From contig CATLPD010000004.1 of assembly GCA_950054485.1 (NCBI GenBank), forward strand, positions 62,001 through 126,000: a stretch of 64,000 bases of DNA, given 5' to 3'. The stretch is from an uncultured Alphaproteobacteria bacterium. Its GTDB lineage: Bacteria > Pseudomonadota > Alphaproteobacteria > Micavibrionales > CSBR16-224. The position numbers and the translations under genes were made by a program. Under the pieces are notes generated by a model, which ran no database searches, was not told the origin of the DNA, and worked only from the letters and a program-made list of their open reading frames with translations. Below, piece after piece: positions 24,392 to 32,979 of this stretch (position 1 is the first letter of the stretch; each line of letters opens with the position of its first letter).

Positions 24392-24438
24392 TTGACTGTT
24401 AACTGTTTTTAAACTATATTGTATTACGATTGTAATAC
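24392..24438 (+). promoter_or_regulatory. Promoter-operator of the toxin-antitoxin pair
   Basis: A near-consensus sigma-70 promoter: TTGACT (24392-24397), 17 bp, TATATT (24415-24420). The start near 24427 falls inside a perfect palindrome, GTATTAC-gatt-GTAATAC (24421-24438). A ribbon-helix-helix antitoxin binding there would block transcription, the usual autoregulation of such modules. Confidence 0.8.
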
Positions 24439-24466
24439 GAACATGTTTTTTATTACGGAGAATATT

Positions 24467-24742
24467 ATGGGTGTAGAGAAGAAAGACAAAATGATGCAAT
24501 TCAGATTATCAGAGCAAGGACAGGCTATAGTTCTGGAGGCTGCTGCACATAAGCACCTTAAACAGTCTGATTACATGCGTGAAAGTGTTTTAAAACAGGC
24601 TGAAATTGATTTGGCGAATAAACGATCGTATATTTTCCCAGAAGATAAAATGAAAGATTTTATGGAGGCGCTTGATAAACCTGCCGAAGTTAAGCCAAGA
24701 CTTAAAAAGCTATTATCCAAGAAAACCATTTTAGAGAGGTGA
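24467..24742 (+). CDS. DUF1778 ribbon-helix-helix antitoxin (TacA-like)
   Basis: A 91-residue antitoxin. The N-terminal ribbon-helix-helix (MMQFRLSEQGQAIVLEAAAH, then LKQSDYMRESVLKQAE) binds DNA. The C-terminal Lys-rich tail (EDKMKDFMEALDKPAEVKPR to the end) probably wraps the toxin. The ATG at 24467 is chosen because GGAG lies 6 nt upstream; an in-frame start at 24419 lies inside the promoter. The stop overlaps the acetyltransferase start (GTGA), typical for this type II family in which the antitoxin comes first. Confidence 0.88.
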   Translation: MGVEKKDKMMQFRLSEQGQAIVLEAAAHKHLKQSDYMRESVLKQAEIDLANKRSYIFPEDKMKDFMEALDKPAEVKPRLKKLLSKKTILER

Positions 24743-25281
24743 CTGTGGAGCACCCCGAGAGAAAAGAAGACTTAGAATTAAAAACAGAGGTTTTGACCAA
24801 GCGGGCAGACCTCTCTTCTTTTGATTGTGGGCGGCCTGCACTTAACGAATGGTTGGAAAAATACGGCTGGTCAAGTCAGCAGAGTGGAACGGCAAAAACC
24901 TATATAATATGGGATGGCGATCAAATTGCCGGGTTTTACTCTATTTGTCCTGCTGAAATAACGTATGAGCAAGTGGTTGTTAGGATGAAAAAAGGGCAGC
25001 CCAAAGGAAGGTCTATTCCTGTAATTAAAATCGCATGCCTTGCGGTTTCAAAAGATTATCAAGGTATAGGTTTGGGAAGCGCAATGCTAAAGGAGGCTTT
25101 GCTAAAATGCTTGTCTGCGGCAGACATTATAAGTGGGCGTGCAGTCATTGTTGATGCGATTGATGACGGTGCTGTAAGCTTTTATGAGCAATTTGATTTT
25201 GTGTCCAGTCCTGCAAATAAAAGATTAATGATGTTAATGATCAAAGACCTGAAAAAAACCTATGAAGAGGTGTTCTCTTAA
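24739..25281 (+). CDS. GNAT acetyltransferase toxin (TacT/AtaT-like)
   Basis: A 180-residue GNAT acetyltransferase. TacT/AtaT toxins acetylate charged tRNA and stop translation. It carries the family's N-terminal block (SSFDCGRPALNEWLEKYG, WSSQQSGTAKTYI), the Q/G acetyl-CoA loop QGIGLGSAMLKEAL (the GNAT motif A) and the C-terminal YEQFDFV. GTG start overlapping the antitoxin stop. The pairing with a DUF1778 protein is diagnostic for this toxin class. Base composition is similar to the neighbours. Downstream the strand changes. Confidence 0.88.
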   Translation: MTVEHPERKEDLELKTEVLTKRADLSSFDCGRPALNEWLEKYGWSSQQSGTAKTYIIWDGDQIAGFYSICPAEITYEQVVVRMKKGQPKGRSIPVIKIACLAVSKDYQGIGLGSAMLKEALLKCLSAADIISGRAVIVDAIDDGAVSFYEQFDFVSSPANKRLMMLMIKDLKKTYEEVFS

Positions 25282-25294
25282 CGGGGCTTTACGA

Positions 25295-26698
25295 TTATAC
25301 AGCGCGCTTATTCTGTTTCTTCTGAATCAAGGTTCGCGCATTTTTCTCGATATATTCAATGATAAATGCGGCAACATCTTTGCCGGTAACGGCTTCGATG
25401 CCTTCCAATCCCGGTGATGAATTGACCTCCAGAATTTTGGGGCCATCCTTGCCGCGCAGAATATCAACACCCGCGACTTTCAGGCCTAGCGCTTGTGCAG
25501 CGCGCACGGCCACGCGGCGTTCTTCGGGGCTGATTTTAATTTTACTGCCAGCGCCGCCTTTGTGAATATTGCTGCGGAATTCGCCCTCTTTGGCGGTGCG
25601 TTTCATACTGGCGACGACCTTTTTACCAACGACAAAACAGCGGATATCGGTGCCATTGGCTTCTTTAATGAATTCCTGCACCAGAATATTGGCATCCATC
25701 CCCTGAAACGCGCCAATAACGGATTCGGCTGCTTGCTGGGTTTCGGCCAGAACAACGCCGTTGCCCTGTGTGCTTTCCAGCAATTTGATGACCAGCGGCG
25801 CGCCGCCAACCATCTTGATAATATCCTTGGTAAAGGCAGATGATTTTGTAAATGCTGTTTTCGGCATCGGCAATTTATTTTGTGCCATAACCTGATGGGC
25901 ATAAAGCTTGTCACGCGATGCGGTGATTGCCTGCGCGGGATTTACACAGTATGTGCCTGTTGTTTCAAATTGGCGCACAACGGCAGTCCCAAAAAATGTC
26001 AGGCGTGATCCGATGCGCGGAATAATCGCATCATATTTTTCAAAGGCTTTTTTATCGTAATGGACGCGGCCCGTTTCAAAGCCGATATCCATATAGCATT
26101 CGGAGGTGCGTACCAATTCAGCCTCGTGACCGCGCGCGCGGGCCGTATCAATCAGGCGTTTGGTAGAATAAATTTGTTCGCTTTCACTGAGAACGCCGAT
26201 TTTTAGTGGGCGGAATTCCAGATCAGCCTTTGTGATTTCATCATAGGATAAAAGATTTCCTGACCCGTGCAGGAATGATTCTGTCGGATTAACTGTGGAA
26301 TTTGGTGGCAGGGCCGAGCGACCCAGCAACATGCGGTATTGCATATTTTCGCGGTTTGATAGTGTGATTTCAATCGGCCATTTCTGATTGCCGACCTGAA
26401 CCGTTGTTTCGATCACATAGCGCAGTTCGATTTCACCGTTCGAGCTTGTCACCTCGCGCTCGTCAACGACCTTGGCCGAACAGGATAAAATCAGGTTCGG
26501 TTTATCCGGCAAAGGCTTAACCGCAAAGCGTACACGTTTGCCTGATTTTGATTTATAGGGCTCGACATACATCGCATGCAGCGATGAAGTGGTTGCGCCG
26601 GTATCAATTTTCGCCTTGATTGCGGGGACTTTCAGTCCGGGTAGAGCGAGCCATTCTTCCCAACCAAGGGCGACAGGTTTTATTATTTTTTTTCCCAC
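25295..26698 (-). CDS. RimB-like (retropepsin-fold)/RimK ATP-grasp fusion
   Basis: A 467-residue two-domain protein. Residues ~6-140 are the RimB-type domain of the putative ATP-dependent zinc protease family (PF05618), with IDTGATTSSLHA at 31 and MQYRMLLGRSAL. Residues ~165-455 are a RimK-type ATP-grasp ligase: CVNPAQAITASRDKLYAHQ, then KLLESTQGNGVVLAET, NILVQEFIKEANGTDIR and ILEVNSSPGLEGIEAVTGKD. RimK adds glutamates to ribosomal protein S6 and RimB trims them, so the fusion would combine writer and eraser. The start is GTG with only a weak ribosome site. Downstream, on the same strand, it is preceded by the ZntB-like gene with a gap of 21 nt. Confidence 0.9.
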   Translation of the reverse strand: MGKKIIKPVALGWEEWLALPGLKVPAIKAKIDTGATTSSLHAMYVEPYKSKSGKRVRFAVKPLPDKPNLILSCSAKVVDEREVTSSNGEIELRYVIETTVQVGNQKWPIEITLSNRENMQYRMLLGRSALPPNSTVNPTESFLHGSGNLLSYDEITKADLEFRPLKIGVLSESEQIYSTKRLIDTARARGHEAELVRTSECYMDIGFETGRVHYDKKAFEKYDAIIPRIGSRLTFFGTAVVRQFETTGTYCVNPAQAITASRDKLYAHQVMAQNKLPMPKTAFTKSSAFTKDIIKMVGGAPLVIKLLESTQGNGVVLAETQQAAESVIGAFQGMDANILVQEFIKEANGTDIRCFVVGKKVVASMKRTAKEGEFRSNIHKGGAGSKIKISPEERRVAVRAAQALGLKVAGVDILRGKDGPKILEVNSSPGLEGIEAVTGKDVAAFIIEYIEKNARTLIQKKQNKRAV

Positions 26699-26719
26699 TT
26701 TAATTATCCGTTTATAAGG

Positions 26720-27697
26720 TTAGAACCATTTTGCTTTTTTAAACCATAGAACTTGCAAAAGAATTAAAATCGCAAGACCACCGCAGAAATACCAGAAAGC
26801 CTGACCATTGTCTGCGCCCGGAATACCACCGACGTTTATACCCAGCAGCCCCGTTAAAAATCCGAGCGGCAAGAAAATTGCGGCAATCACCGATAATAAA
26901 TACATATTACGGTTCAGCGCATCGGCAAGGGCGGTTGTCAGTTCATCCTGTACGATCTGGGTTCTTTCGCGCAACATATCGAGATCCTCCACAAGGCGCA
27001 GCAGGAAGTTTGCCTGCTCCTGAAATTCACGTCTATTTGGTGTTGTGAAACCTTTGAACTCATCCGCGCGCAACTGTGTCAGTACGTCGCGCTGGGGCGA
27101 TAAATAACGGCGCATGGTGATGGCTTGTTTTCTAAGTTTTGTGATTTCCTTACGCAGGGATTTATCAGGTTCATCAATAACGGCTTCCTCCAGCTCGTCG
27201 CAACGGTCCTGAATCTTTTCGATGACAGGTGATGTGTAGGATAGCAGGCGGTCAATGACGGCATTTAAAATGTCGCCTGGCGATTTAATCTGATGTCCTG
27301 TTTTCAGCTTTTCAGCCATATCCTGAATGGAACGTAAAAACCTGCGGCGCATCGTTATGATACGGCCGTCATCAACCCATATACGAAGCGAAATCATGTC
27401 GTCAGGGCGGTCTTTGTTCATGGTGTTAACGCCGCGCAATATGATCAGACGGCCATGGTCAAATTCTTCCAGACGGGGACGGGTGTCTTCTTCCAGCAAG
27501 GCCTCTACTATGATTTCGGGCAGTCCGATATTTTCGCGCAAAAAGCTTTCCGTTTCGGGATTTAAGGCATCAAGATGCCACCAGGTCAGTTCGCTGTCGT
27601 CAGATGATCCGCTTTCTTTGGCGTCTTTGGCTTGGCCCTGATCGTTAAAATCAAAACAGTAGATACAAAAATCGTGCTTTTCGGGTATATCGACCAT
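26720..27697 (-). CDS. zntB: CorA-family divalent cation transporter (ZntB-like)
   Basis: A 325-residue CorA-superfamily channel. A long soluble N-terminal part ends in a stalk helix (RREFQEQANFLLRLVEDLDM). Two C-terminal membrane helices follow, LSVIAAIFLPLGFLTGLLGI and WYFCGGLAILILLQVLWF. The loop between them reads GIN, the version of the GMN signature found in ZntB zinc transporters, rather than the YGMN of CorA. A Lys-rich end (KKAKWF) is also family-like. It lies upstream of the RimB-RimK gene. The ion may be zinc, but this cannot be decided without a test. Confidence 0.88.
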   Translation of the reverse strand: MVDIPEKHDFCIYCFDFNDQGQAKDAKESGSSDDSELTWWHLDALNPETESFLRENIGLPEIIVEALLEEDTRPRLEEFDHGRLIILRGVNTMNKDRPDDMISLRIWVDDGRIITMRRRFLRSIQDMAEKLKTGHQIKSPGDILNAVIDRLLSYTSPVIEKIQDRCDELEEAVIDEPDKSLRKEITKLRKQAITMRRYLSPQRDVLTQLRADEFKGFTTPNRREFQEQANFLLRLVEDLDMLRERTQIVQDELTTALADALNRNMYLLSVIAAIFLPLGFLTGLLGINVGGIPGADNGQAFWYFCGGLAILILLQVLWFKKAKWF

Positions 27698-27731
27698 GAA
27701 TTGCTCCCATGAATTTCTTATTGTAAAAAAT

Positions 27732-27752
27732 CTGTTTCAATTGTAGAAACAG
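27732..27752. promoter_or_regulatory. Inverted repeat in the zntB/Cys-rich gene intergenic region
   Basis: CTGTTTC-aattgta-GAAACAG, 7-bp perfect arms, in the gap between two divergent genes. It may be an operator; no regulator is identified. Confidence 0.35.
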
Positions 27753-27779
27753 TCTAAACAAAAACCAAGGAGAAACACG

Positions 27780-28001
27780 ATGGAAATCAAAGATATTACG
27801 CCTGAAGCCTACCAAATGTGCGGCGGATGCGGCTGTGGTTGCCCTGCCGTTTTGGAAACGGAAACATCATATATCATTATAGGTAAAAAACTGGATTCGG
27901 TTAAGCTTGGCGAAATTGAAAGCCGGATTGCAGATGACGAGTATGCCGTAGAGGTCGAAAAAGGCATGATAGATCAATTGGATATCAAGCGCGCCGCATA
28001 A
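27780..28001 (+). CDS. Tiny Cys-rich protein with CGGCGCGCP motif
   Basis: A 73-residue protein of unknown function. Near the N-terminus it carries MCGGCGCGCPAVL (four Cys in CxxCxCxC spacing), a plausible metal-binding loop. A compact acidic C-terminal half follows (KLDSVKLGEIESRIADDEYA). An AAGGAG site lies in front of the ATG. It has no signal peptide and would be cytoplasmic. It is divergent from the ZntB-like gene, so a link to zinc or redox handling is possible but only inferred. Confidence 0.65.
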   Translation: MEIKDITPEAYQMCGGCGCGCPAVLETETSYIIIGKKLDSVKLGEIESRIADDEYAVEVEKGMIDQLDIKRAA

Positions 28002-28048
28002 AGTGCATTTAAATAAAATTTTACATAATATATTAACTTTTGTCTGGG

Positions 28049-28054
28049 TATAAT
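28049..28054 (+). promoter_or_regulatory. TATAAT -10 element of the candidate small RNA
   Basis: A consensus TATAAT with transcription expected near 28061. The -35 region (28026-28031) is a poor match, so an activator or an unusual -35 may be needed. Confidence 0.4.
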
Positions 28055-28060
28055 AGAATT

Positions 28061-28153
28061 ATACGGGGGGTCGAACGGTTCGGCGCTTCGTAGGCTAACA
28101 TACTCCCATTAACGATGAGGGCCCGGCGGGGGAGTCGGGCCCTCTGTTTTTTT
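28061..28153 (+). ncRNA. Candidate small RNA or transcribed leader upstream of the secretion operon
   Basis: About 93 nt. The 5' end GGGGGT (28066-28071) can pair with ACTCCC (28102-28107), enclosing a small CGAA/TTCG hairpin. The 3' end is a strong terminator. ACTCCC is also the exact complement of GGGAGT (28130-28135) in the terminator loop, so two pairings compete. The region has no reading frame and stands alone between two genes. It resembles no RNA family I know; it lacks the SRP and tmRNA signatures. Confidence 0.5.
28117..28153 (+). terminator. Strong terminator at the end of the candidate small RNA
   Basis: GAGGGCCCG pairs perfectly with CGGGCCCTC around a 10-nt G-rich loop and is followed by TGTTTTTTT. 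Confidence 0.88.
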
Positions 28154-28232
28154 GCCTTTTGGCTTGTGAAAATCCGAAACATTGTGCAAAATATAAGAAC
28201 AGCGTTCGCTGAATAATGGGGGTATACTAAAA

Positions 28233-29546
28233 GTGATAAAATTCAAAGGCATAACAATCGCTTGTGCATGTGCAATGATATGTTTCAGCGCGAATGCCCA
28301 TGCTGTTTCCCTGCAACAGTCTGTGCGGGATGCGATGGGGTTTCACCCGCAACTGCAGATTGACCGATTGGGGCAGGCAGTCAGTAATGAAGATATCCGC
28401 GAAAACCGTTCGGCGTTTTTTCCAACGATCAGCGCTACGGCCGAGGCCGGGCGCGTTAGCCAGAATAACGATACAACACGCGCTTTAACAGCGGATTCAG
28501 ATGATGCCCAGTCAGACATCGGCGAGGGATATATTGCCCTGAACCAGCTGATCTGGGATGGGAATAGCACGTATAACCGTTATAAAGCTGCAAAATCACG
28601 CAAGACAGCCAGTGAATACACATACAACGCCAGTGTCATTGACATCATGCGTCAGGTCGTGGCGGCGCATGTCGAGGTTATGCGTCATCGCGCGCTGGTC
28701 GCTGAAACTCAAGGGTTTTTAGGCGCTGTTGCAAAATATCGTGACAGCATGTCGCTGATGGTTAACGAAGGCGCATTGGGGCGCAGTGAACTTTTACAAG
28801 CCGACGAGCTGATTATGCTGACGCAAAATGCCTTATTGACATATCAGGAACAATTGGTGCTGGCTGAAACCTTTTACGAGGAAACTGTCGGCCATATGCC
28901 GGACCCCGAATTGACGGTCGAAGTTGATGCCGCGGACGCCATCTTGCCTGAAGATCTGGGGCAGGCTCTGACCTATGGACGCCAAAAGCATCCGCGTTTG
29001 CATTCACTTGATTTTACGGCCAAAGCGCTGGAGCGCGAAGCGAGTGCCGAGAAGAATACAATTATTCCGCGTTTTGATGCCGAAGTATCCTATCGTGACC
29101 GCAGTCAGGATTTTGAAATCGGCGGCGATACTGAAAACGCGCAGGCGCTGGTCAAAATGTCCTGGGACATGTCATTGGGCGGTGCATATGATGCACGTAT
29201 TGAACGAAACCTGCATTTGCAAAAACAGGCCCTGGCTGAACAGGATCAGGTCAGAAATTTTATAGAGCGTGACATCAAGCAGCGCTATGCCGAGCTAATT
29301 ATGTCGGGTAAGCAGCTTAGCGTGCTTAGCAGCCGCGAAGATGCGAACCGCGATATTTTTGCGTCGTACAATAAGGAATACGAGGCTGGTGCGCGTTCGA
29401 TCCTCGAGATCGTCAATGCTCAGAACCGCATGTTTGATTCAACTGTTTCGCGCATTAACGGGCAGTATAAGAATATAGGCGCCAAATATGACCTTTTGGG
29501 GGCGATGGGCCGTATATACGAGGCCTTTGGTTACAAAAGCCCATAA
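28233..29546 (+). CDS. TolC-family outer membrane channel of a type I secretion system
   Basis: A 437-residue outer membrane efflux protein. A signal peptide (KGITIACACAMICFSANAHA) is followed by two internally similar halves with coiled-coil helices: LQQSVRDAMGFHPQLQIDRL at the start and the ALVKMSWDMSLGGAYD strand pair in the second half, ending with KYDLLGAMGRIYEAFG. The GTG start has GGGGGT about 9 nt upstream. Three nucleotides separate it from the ABC exporter, and HlyD follows; together they form the three-part channel. A TISS-type TolC is indicated by this context. Confidence 0.9.
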   Translation: MIKFKGITIACACAMICFSANAHAVSLQQSVRDAMGFHPQLQIDRLGQAVSNEDIRENRSAFFPTISATAEAGRVSQNNDTTRALTADSDDAQSDIGEGYIALNQLIWDGNSTYNRYKAAKSRKTASEYTYNASVIDIMRQVVAAHVEVMRHRALVAETQGFLGAVAKYRDSMSLMVNEGALGRSELLQADELIMLTQNALLTYQEQLVLAETFYEETVGHMPDPELTVEVDAADAILPEDLGQALTYGRQKHPRLHSLDFTAKALEREASAEKNTIIPRFDAEVSYRDRSQDFEIGGDTENAQALVKMSWDMSLGGAYDARIERNLHLQKQALAEQDQVRNFIERDIKQRYAELIMSGKQLSVLSSREDANRDIFASYNKEYEAGARSILEIVNAQNRMFDSTVSRINGQYKNIGAKYDLLGAMGRIYEAFGYKSP

Positions 29547-29549
29547 GCT

Positions 29550-31679
29550 ATGACTGAAGAAACACAAGATAAAGAAAAACAGCAGCGCGATCCGCTTTTG
29601 GACGCGCTGGTTGCTGTTACCAAAGAAAACGGGGACGAGCGCAGCGCTGAATCGCTGACCTATGGCCTTGCAATCGATGGTAAAATGACGCCCGAACTCT
29701 TTATCGAGGCAGCGAAGCGCGCGGGTTATCGCGCAAAAATCATTAAAACGGAATTAAAGGATATTGATGCGGCGGTTCTACCCATTGTAATCATTTTGAA
29801 TGATGATAATGCTGCGGTGGCGTCCAATGCGGCTGATCTGGAAAAGCATAAAAATGACTATTCGGGCTATTGTCTATATATCCGCAAAAAAGAAGCGGTG
29901 ACCAAAGACACAACGGGGCACAGTCATATAGACCTTAAAAAAGAGCACTGGTTCTGGTCCGTTATACGCGGGAATTATAAATCCTACGGCCTTGCGATGT
30001 TTGCTGCTGTGTTCGTCAATCTCTTTGCTTTGGCGGGGCCGCTATACATTATGAACGTTTATGATCGTGTTCTACCGAACAGTGCCTTTGAAACAGGCTG
30101 GGTTCTGGGGATTGCGGTTTTGATCGTATATGTTTTTGACCTTGTTATCAGAACGCTTAGAACATATTTCATAGATCTTGCCAGTCGCCGCGCCGACGTT
30201 ATTTTGGCGCGCAAGCTGATGGATCATATTCTGGATATGAAGCTGCTGACACATGATACCTCCATTAATGCAACAGCAAACGCCCTTCGCGAATTTGACA
30301 TGCTGCGCGAATTTATGACGTCAGCCACGATGATCGCGCTGGTGGATGTGCCGTTTTCACTGTTGTTCATTTTTGTGATCTGGATTATCGGCGGGCCGAT
30401 TGCTTTGATGCTGGTCGGGATATTCCTGTTTGTAGTTATTGGCAGTATCCTGATACAGGTTCCGGTTAAAGCTTTGATCTACAAATCGATGAAGGGCAAT
30501 GAGATCAAGCATAATTTACTGCTGGAAACGCTGTATAACCTGGAGACCGTTAAAGGTGTTGGCGGGGCAGGCCGTCTGCGTAAAAAATATACGGATGTCG
30601 TGGGTGAAGCGGCTTTGTACAGCCAGCAGTCAAAACTGTGGTCTGGATTTGCACTGAACTTTACAGCTTTTGCCCAGCAGGCAACCAGTGTTTTCATTGT
30701 TTTAATTGGTATGTATCTGGTGGCAGATGGCGCACTTTCTGTAGGTGGTCTGATCGCCTGCGTTATTCTTTCAACCCGCGCTTTGGCGCCGATTGCCCAG
30801 ATTACGGGGCTGATCAGCAAATACTTTCATGCCTCTATGGCGTTGAACAGTCTGAACAAGGTTATGAGCGCCCCTGTAGAACGTGAGGCAGGGCGCAGGT
30901 ATCTGAGCCGCCCGACCCTGAAGGGGGATTTTGAATTGCGGGGCGTCAGTTATGCTTATCCGAATACAAACGAGCCAGTTGTTCAGAATATAAATCTGAA
31001 CGTTAAGGCGGGGGACAAGATCGGGATTGTCGGCAAAATCGGCTCGGGTAAATCGACATTAATTAAGCTGATGATGCATTTTTATGATGCAAATGCGGGG
31101 ACCATAAAGCTGGATGAAACAGACATTCGCCAGATTGATCCGGCCGATCTGCGTAAGAATATCGCCTATGTTAGTCAGGACCCGGGCCTGTTCCGTGGGA
31201 CAGTGCGTGAAAACATTGCACTTGCAAATCCAAAGGCGGGGGATGGTGCAATCTTGCGCGCCAGCAAATTGGCGGGGGTTCATAGCTTTATCGGCGCAAC
31301 CCGCCAAGGGTACGATTCCCTGATCGGCGATAACGGCGAGGGGTTTTCAGGTGGTCAAAAACAGGCCATAGCAATGGCGCGGGCCTTTCTGGTCGATGCA
31401 GACATTATGATCTGTGACGAGCCCACAAATGCGATGGATATGCAAAGCGAGCAAGAGCTGATCGCTGCGCTGAAGCAACATACAAAAGATAAAACGCTGA
31501 TATTGGTGACGCATCGCCAACAGATGCTGGAACTGGTTGATCGTATTATGGTCATGCAGGGGGGGCAGATCGTTGCCGAAGGACCGCGTGATAAAATGCT
31601 GGCGTTTCTTGCAAAGGGCGCAACGCCCGCAGCTGCCGCCGAAATTAACAAAAGCGGAGGAAAAGATGGCAAAAAATGA
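29550..31679 (+). CDS. Type I secretion ABC permease/ATPase (LapB/HlyB-like)
   Basis: A 709-residue inner membrane exporter. Residues 1-130 are a degenerate C39-like domain (DPLLDALVAVTKENGDERSA to VLPIVIIL) without a clear catalytic Cys, a feature of LapB-type transporters of adhesins. Then come six membrane helices (~150-430) and an ABC ATPase domain: Walker A GKIGSGKST near residue 494, signature FSGGQKQ, Walker B MICDEPTNAMD. It is coupled to the TolC gene and overlaps the adaptor gene by 14 nt. The RTX/FecR-containing protein encoded opposite is the likely substrate. Confidence 0.94.
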   Translation: MTEETQDKEKQQRDPLLDALVAVTKENGDERSAESLTYGLAIDGKMTPELFIEAAKRAGYRAKIIKTELKDIDAAVLPIVIILNDDNAAVASNAADLEKHKNDYSGYCLYIRKKEAVTKDTTGHSHIDLKKEHWFWSVIRGNYKSYGLAMFAAVFVNLFALAGPLYIMNVYDRVLPNSAFETGWVLGIAVLIVYVFDLVIRTLRTYFIDLASRRADVILARKLMDHILDMKLLTHDTSINATANALREFDMLREFMTSATMIALVDVPFSLLFIFVIWIIGGPIALMLVGIFLFVVIGSILIQVPVKALIYKSMKGNEIKHNLLLETLYNLETVKGVGGAGRLRKKYTDVVGEAALYSQQSKLWSGFALNFTAFAQQATSVFIVLIGMYLVADGALSVGGLIACVILSTRALAPIAQITGLISKYFHASMALNSLNKVMSAPVEREAGRRYLSRPTLKGDFELRGVSYAYPNTNEPVVQNINLNVKAGDKIGIVGKIGSGKSTLIKLMMHFYDANAGTIKLDETDIRQIDPADLRKNIAYVSQDPGLFRGTVRENIALANPKAGDGAILRASKLAGVHSFIGATRQGYDSLIGDNGEGFSGGQKQAIAMARAFLVDADIMICDEPTNAMDMQSEQELIAALKQHTKDKTLILVTHRQQMLELVDRIMVMQGGQIVAEGPRDKMLAFLAKGATPAAAAEINKSGGKDGKK

Positions 31680-32979
31680 CGATCTTTTCTTGCCCGAGTT
31701 AGAGGCCGCGCGCCGCCTAAAGCCTGCGAGTGGGGCGATTGTCCTGCTGCTGGCAATCGGACTTTTATTTGCATTTCTGATTGTTTATTCTGCATTCGCC
31801 AAAATAGATGAGCGCACGCGCGGTCAAGGCCAAGTTATGCCGTCCAGTGACGTTCAGGTTGTCCAAAGTCTTGAAGGTGGCATTGTCACGGATATTCTGG
31901 CACGTGAAGGTGATGTGGTAAAAAAGGATCAAATCCTGATGCGGATTGATGACGTGATGTTTGCGGCAGAGGAGGGCGGTCTGGAAGCCCGCTTGCAAGG
32001 CCTGCAAATCAAACGCGAACGCCTTTTGGCGGAAACGCGCGAACAGGAACCGCAATTCTCCGACGAATTGGCAGAGGTTGCATCAAAACGCGTTGATAAT
32101 GAAATGGCGCTTTATCAATCACGCCAACAAGAATTACAGACCGCGCTGGAGCGTATTGAGGATGAGAAAAACGAGATCCTGAGCAATATTGCCGAAGTCG
32201 ATGCCAGCATCAGTAAATATTCGCAGACCCGTGGTCTTGTTGCGAAAGAACTGGAGATTGCCAAAAAGCTGGTCGCGCAAAAAGCGATGCCGCAAATCGA
32301 GGAAATTAGGCTGGAGCGCCAATATGCGGAAGCATCAGGGGATCTAGCCACTGCCCAGAAAGCAAAAGCATCCCTTCAGGCAAGATTATCCGGAGTGGAG
32401 AAAAAGCGTCAGGAAAGAAAATCAGCTTTTAAATCGGATGCTCTGGCGCAATTGAGCGATGTGGAAACACAGTTACGCACCTATGAGGAAAGTATGAAAT
32501 CGGCCGAGGACCGTGTTGCACGGACAGAATTACGCGCACCTGTTGACGGTATCGTACAAAGCCTGGCGGTCAAAACTGTCGGCGGTGTTGTTCAGCCGGC
32601 CCAAAAGCTGATTGATATTGTTCCGCTGGAAGATGATTTATTGATCCGCGCACGTATAGCCCCTTCAGACGTCGCATTTTTGAAGTACGGCCAGCCGGTT
32701 AAGGTTGGCATTACGGCGTATGATTCAATGATATATGGCCAGCTGGATGGGACATTGGAACGTATTAGCGCGGATACGGTTGAAGATAAAGATGGCGGGC
32801 GTTTCTTTGAAATTGATGTGCGTACAGATAAAAACTATTTGGGGGATTCTGATAATCCGCTTCGGATTACAACAGGTATGGAGGCGAATGTTCAGATTAT
32901 AACAGGAAAACGTACCATTCTGACCTATATCATGAAACCGATTTTGCGTGCGCGTCAAAATGCGCTGATTGAGCGATGA
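31666..32979 (+). CDS. HlyD-family periplasmic adaptor of the type I secretion system
   Basis: A 437-residue membrane fusion protein. One N-terminal membrane helix (IVLLLAIGLLFAFLIVYSAF) precedes the lipoyl-like half (GQGQVMPSSDVQVVQSLEGG). A long alpha-hairpin follows (~100-280), then the returning domain RTELRAPVDGIVQSLAVKTV. The start is set at ATG 31666 because GGAGG stands 6 nt upstream and earlier in-frame codons lie in the exporter gene. It overlaps the exporter by 14 nt and the cyclase by 4 nt. The protein links the inner membrane exporter to the TolC channel. Confidence 0.94.
   Translation: MAKNDDLFLPELEAARRLKPASGAIVLLLAIGLLFAFLIVYSAFAKIDERTRGQGQVMPSSDVQVVQSLEGGIVTDILAREGDVVKKDQILMRIDDVMFAAEEGGLEARLQGLQIKRERLLAETREQEPQFSDELAEVASKRVDNEMALYQSRQQELQTALERIEDEKNEILSNIAEVDASISKYSQTRGLVAKELEIAKKLVAQKAMPQIEEIRLERQYAEASGDLATAQKAKASLQARLSGVEKKRQERKSAFKSDALAQLSDVETQLRTYEESMKSAEDRVARTELRAPVDGIVQSLAVKTVGGVVQPAQKLIDIVPLEDDLLIRARIAPSDVAFLKYGQPVKVGITAYDSMIYGQLDGTLERISADTVEDKDGGRFFEIDVRTDKNYLGDSDNPLRITTGMEANVQIITGKRTILTYIMKPILRARQNALIER

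Noticed and set aside
24348-25294. Integrated mobile island next to tRNA-Arg
   Set aside because: No integrase, transposase or repeat of the tRNA 3' end was found nearby; only the toxin-antitoxin pair is present.
28061-28153. SRP RNA or tmRNA
   Set aside because: The SRP core GGAAGG/AGCAGCC and tmRNA tRNA-like ends are absent.
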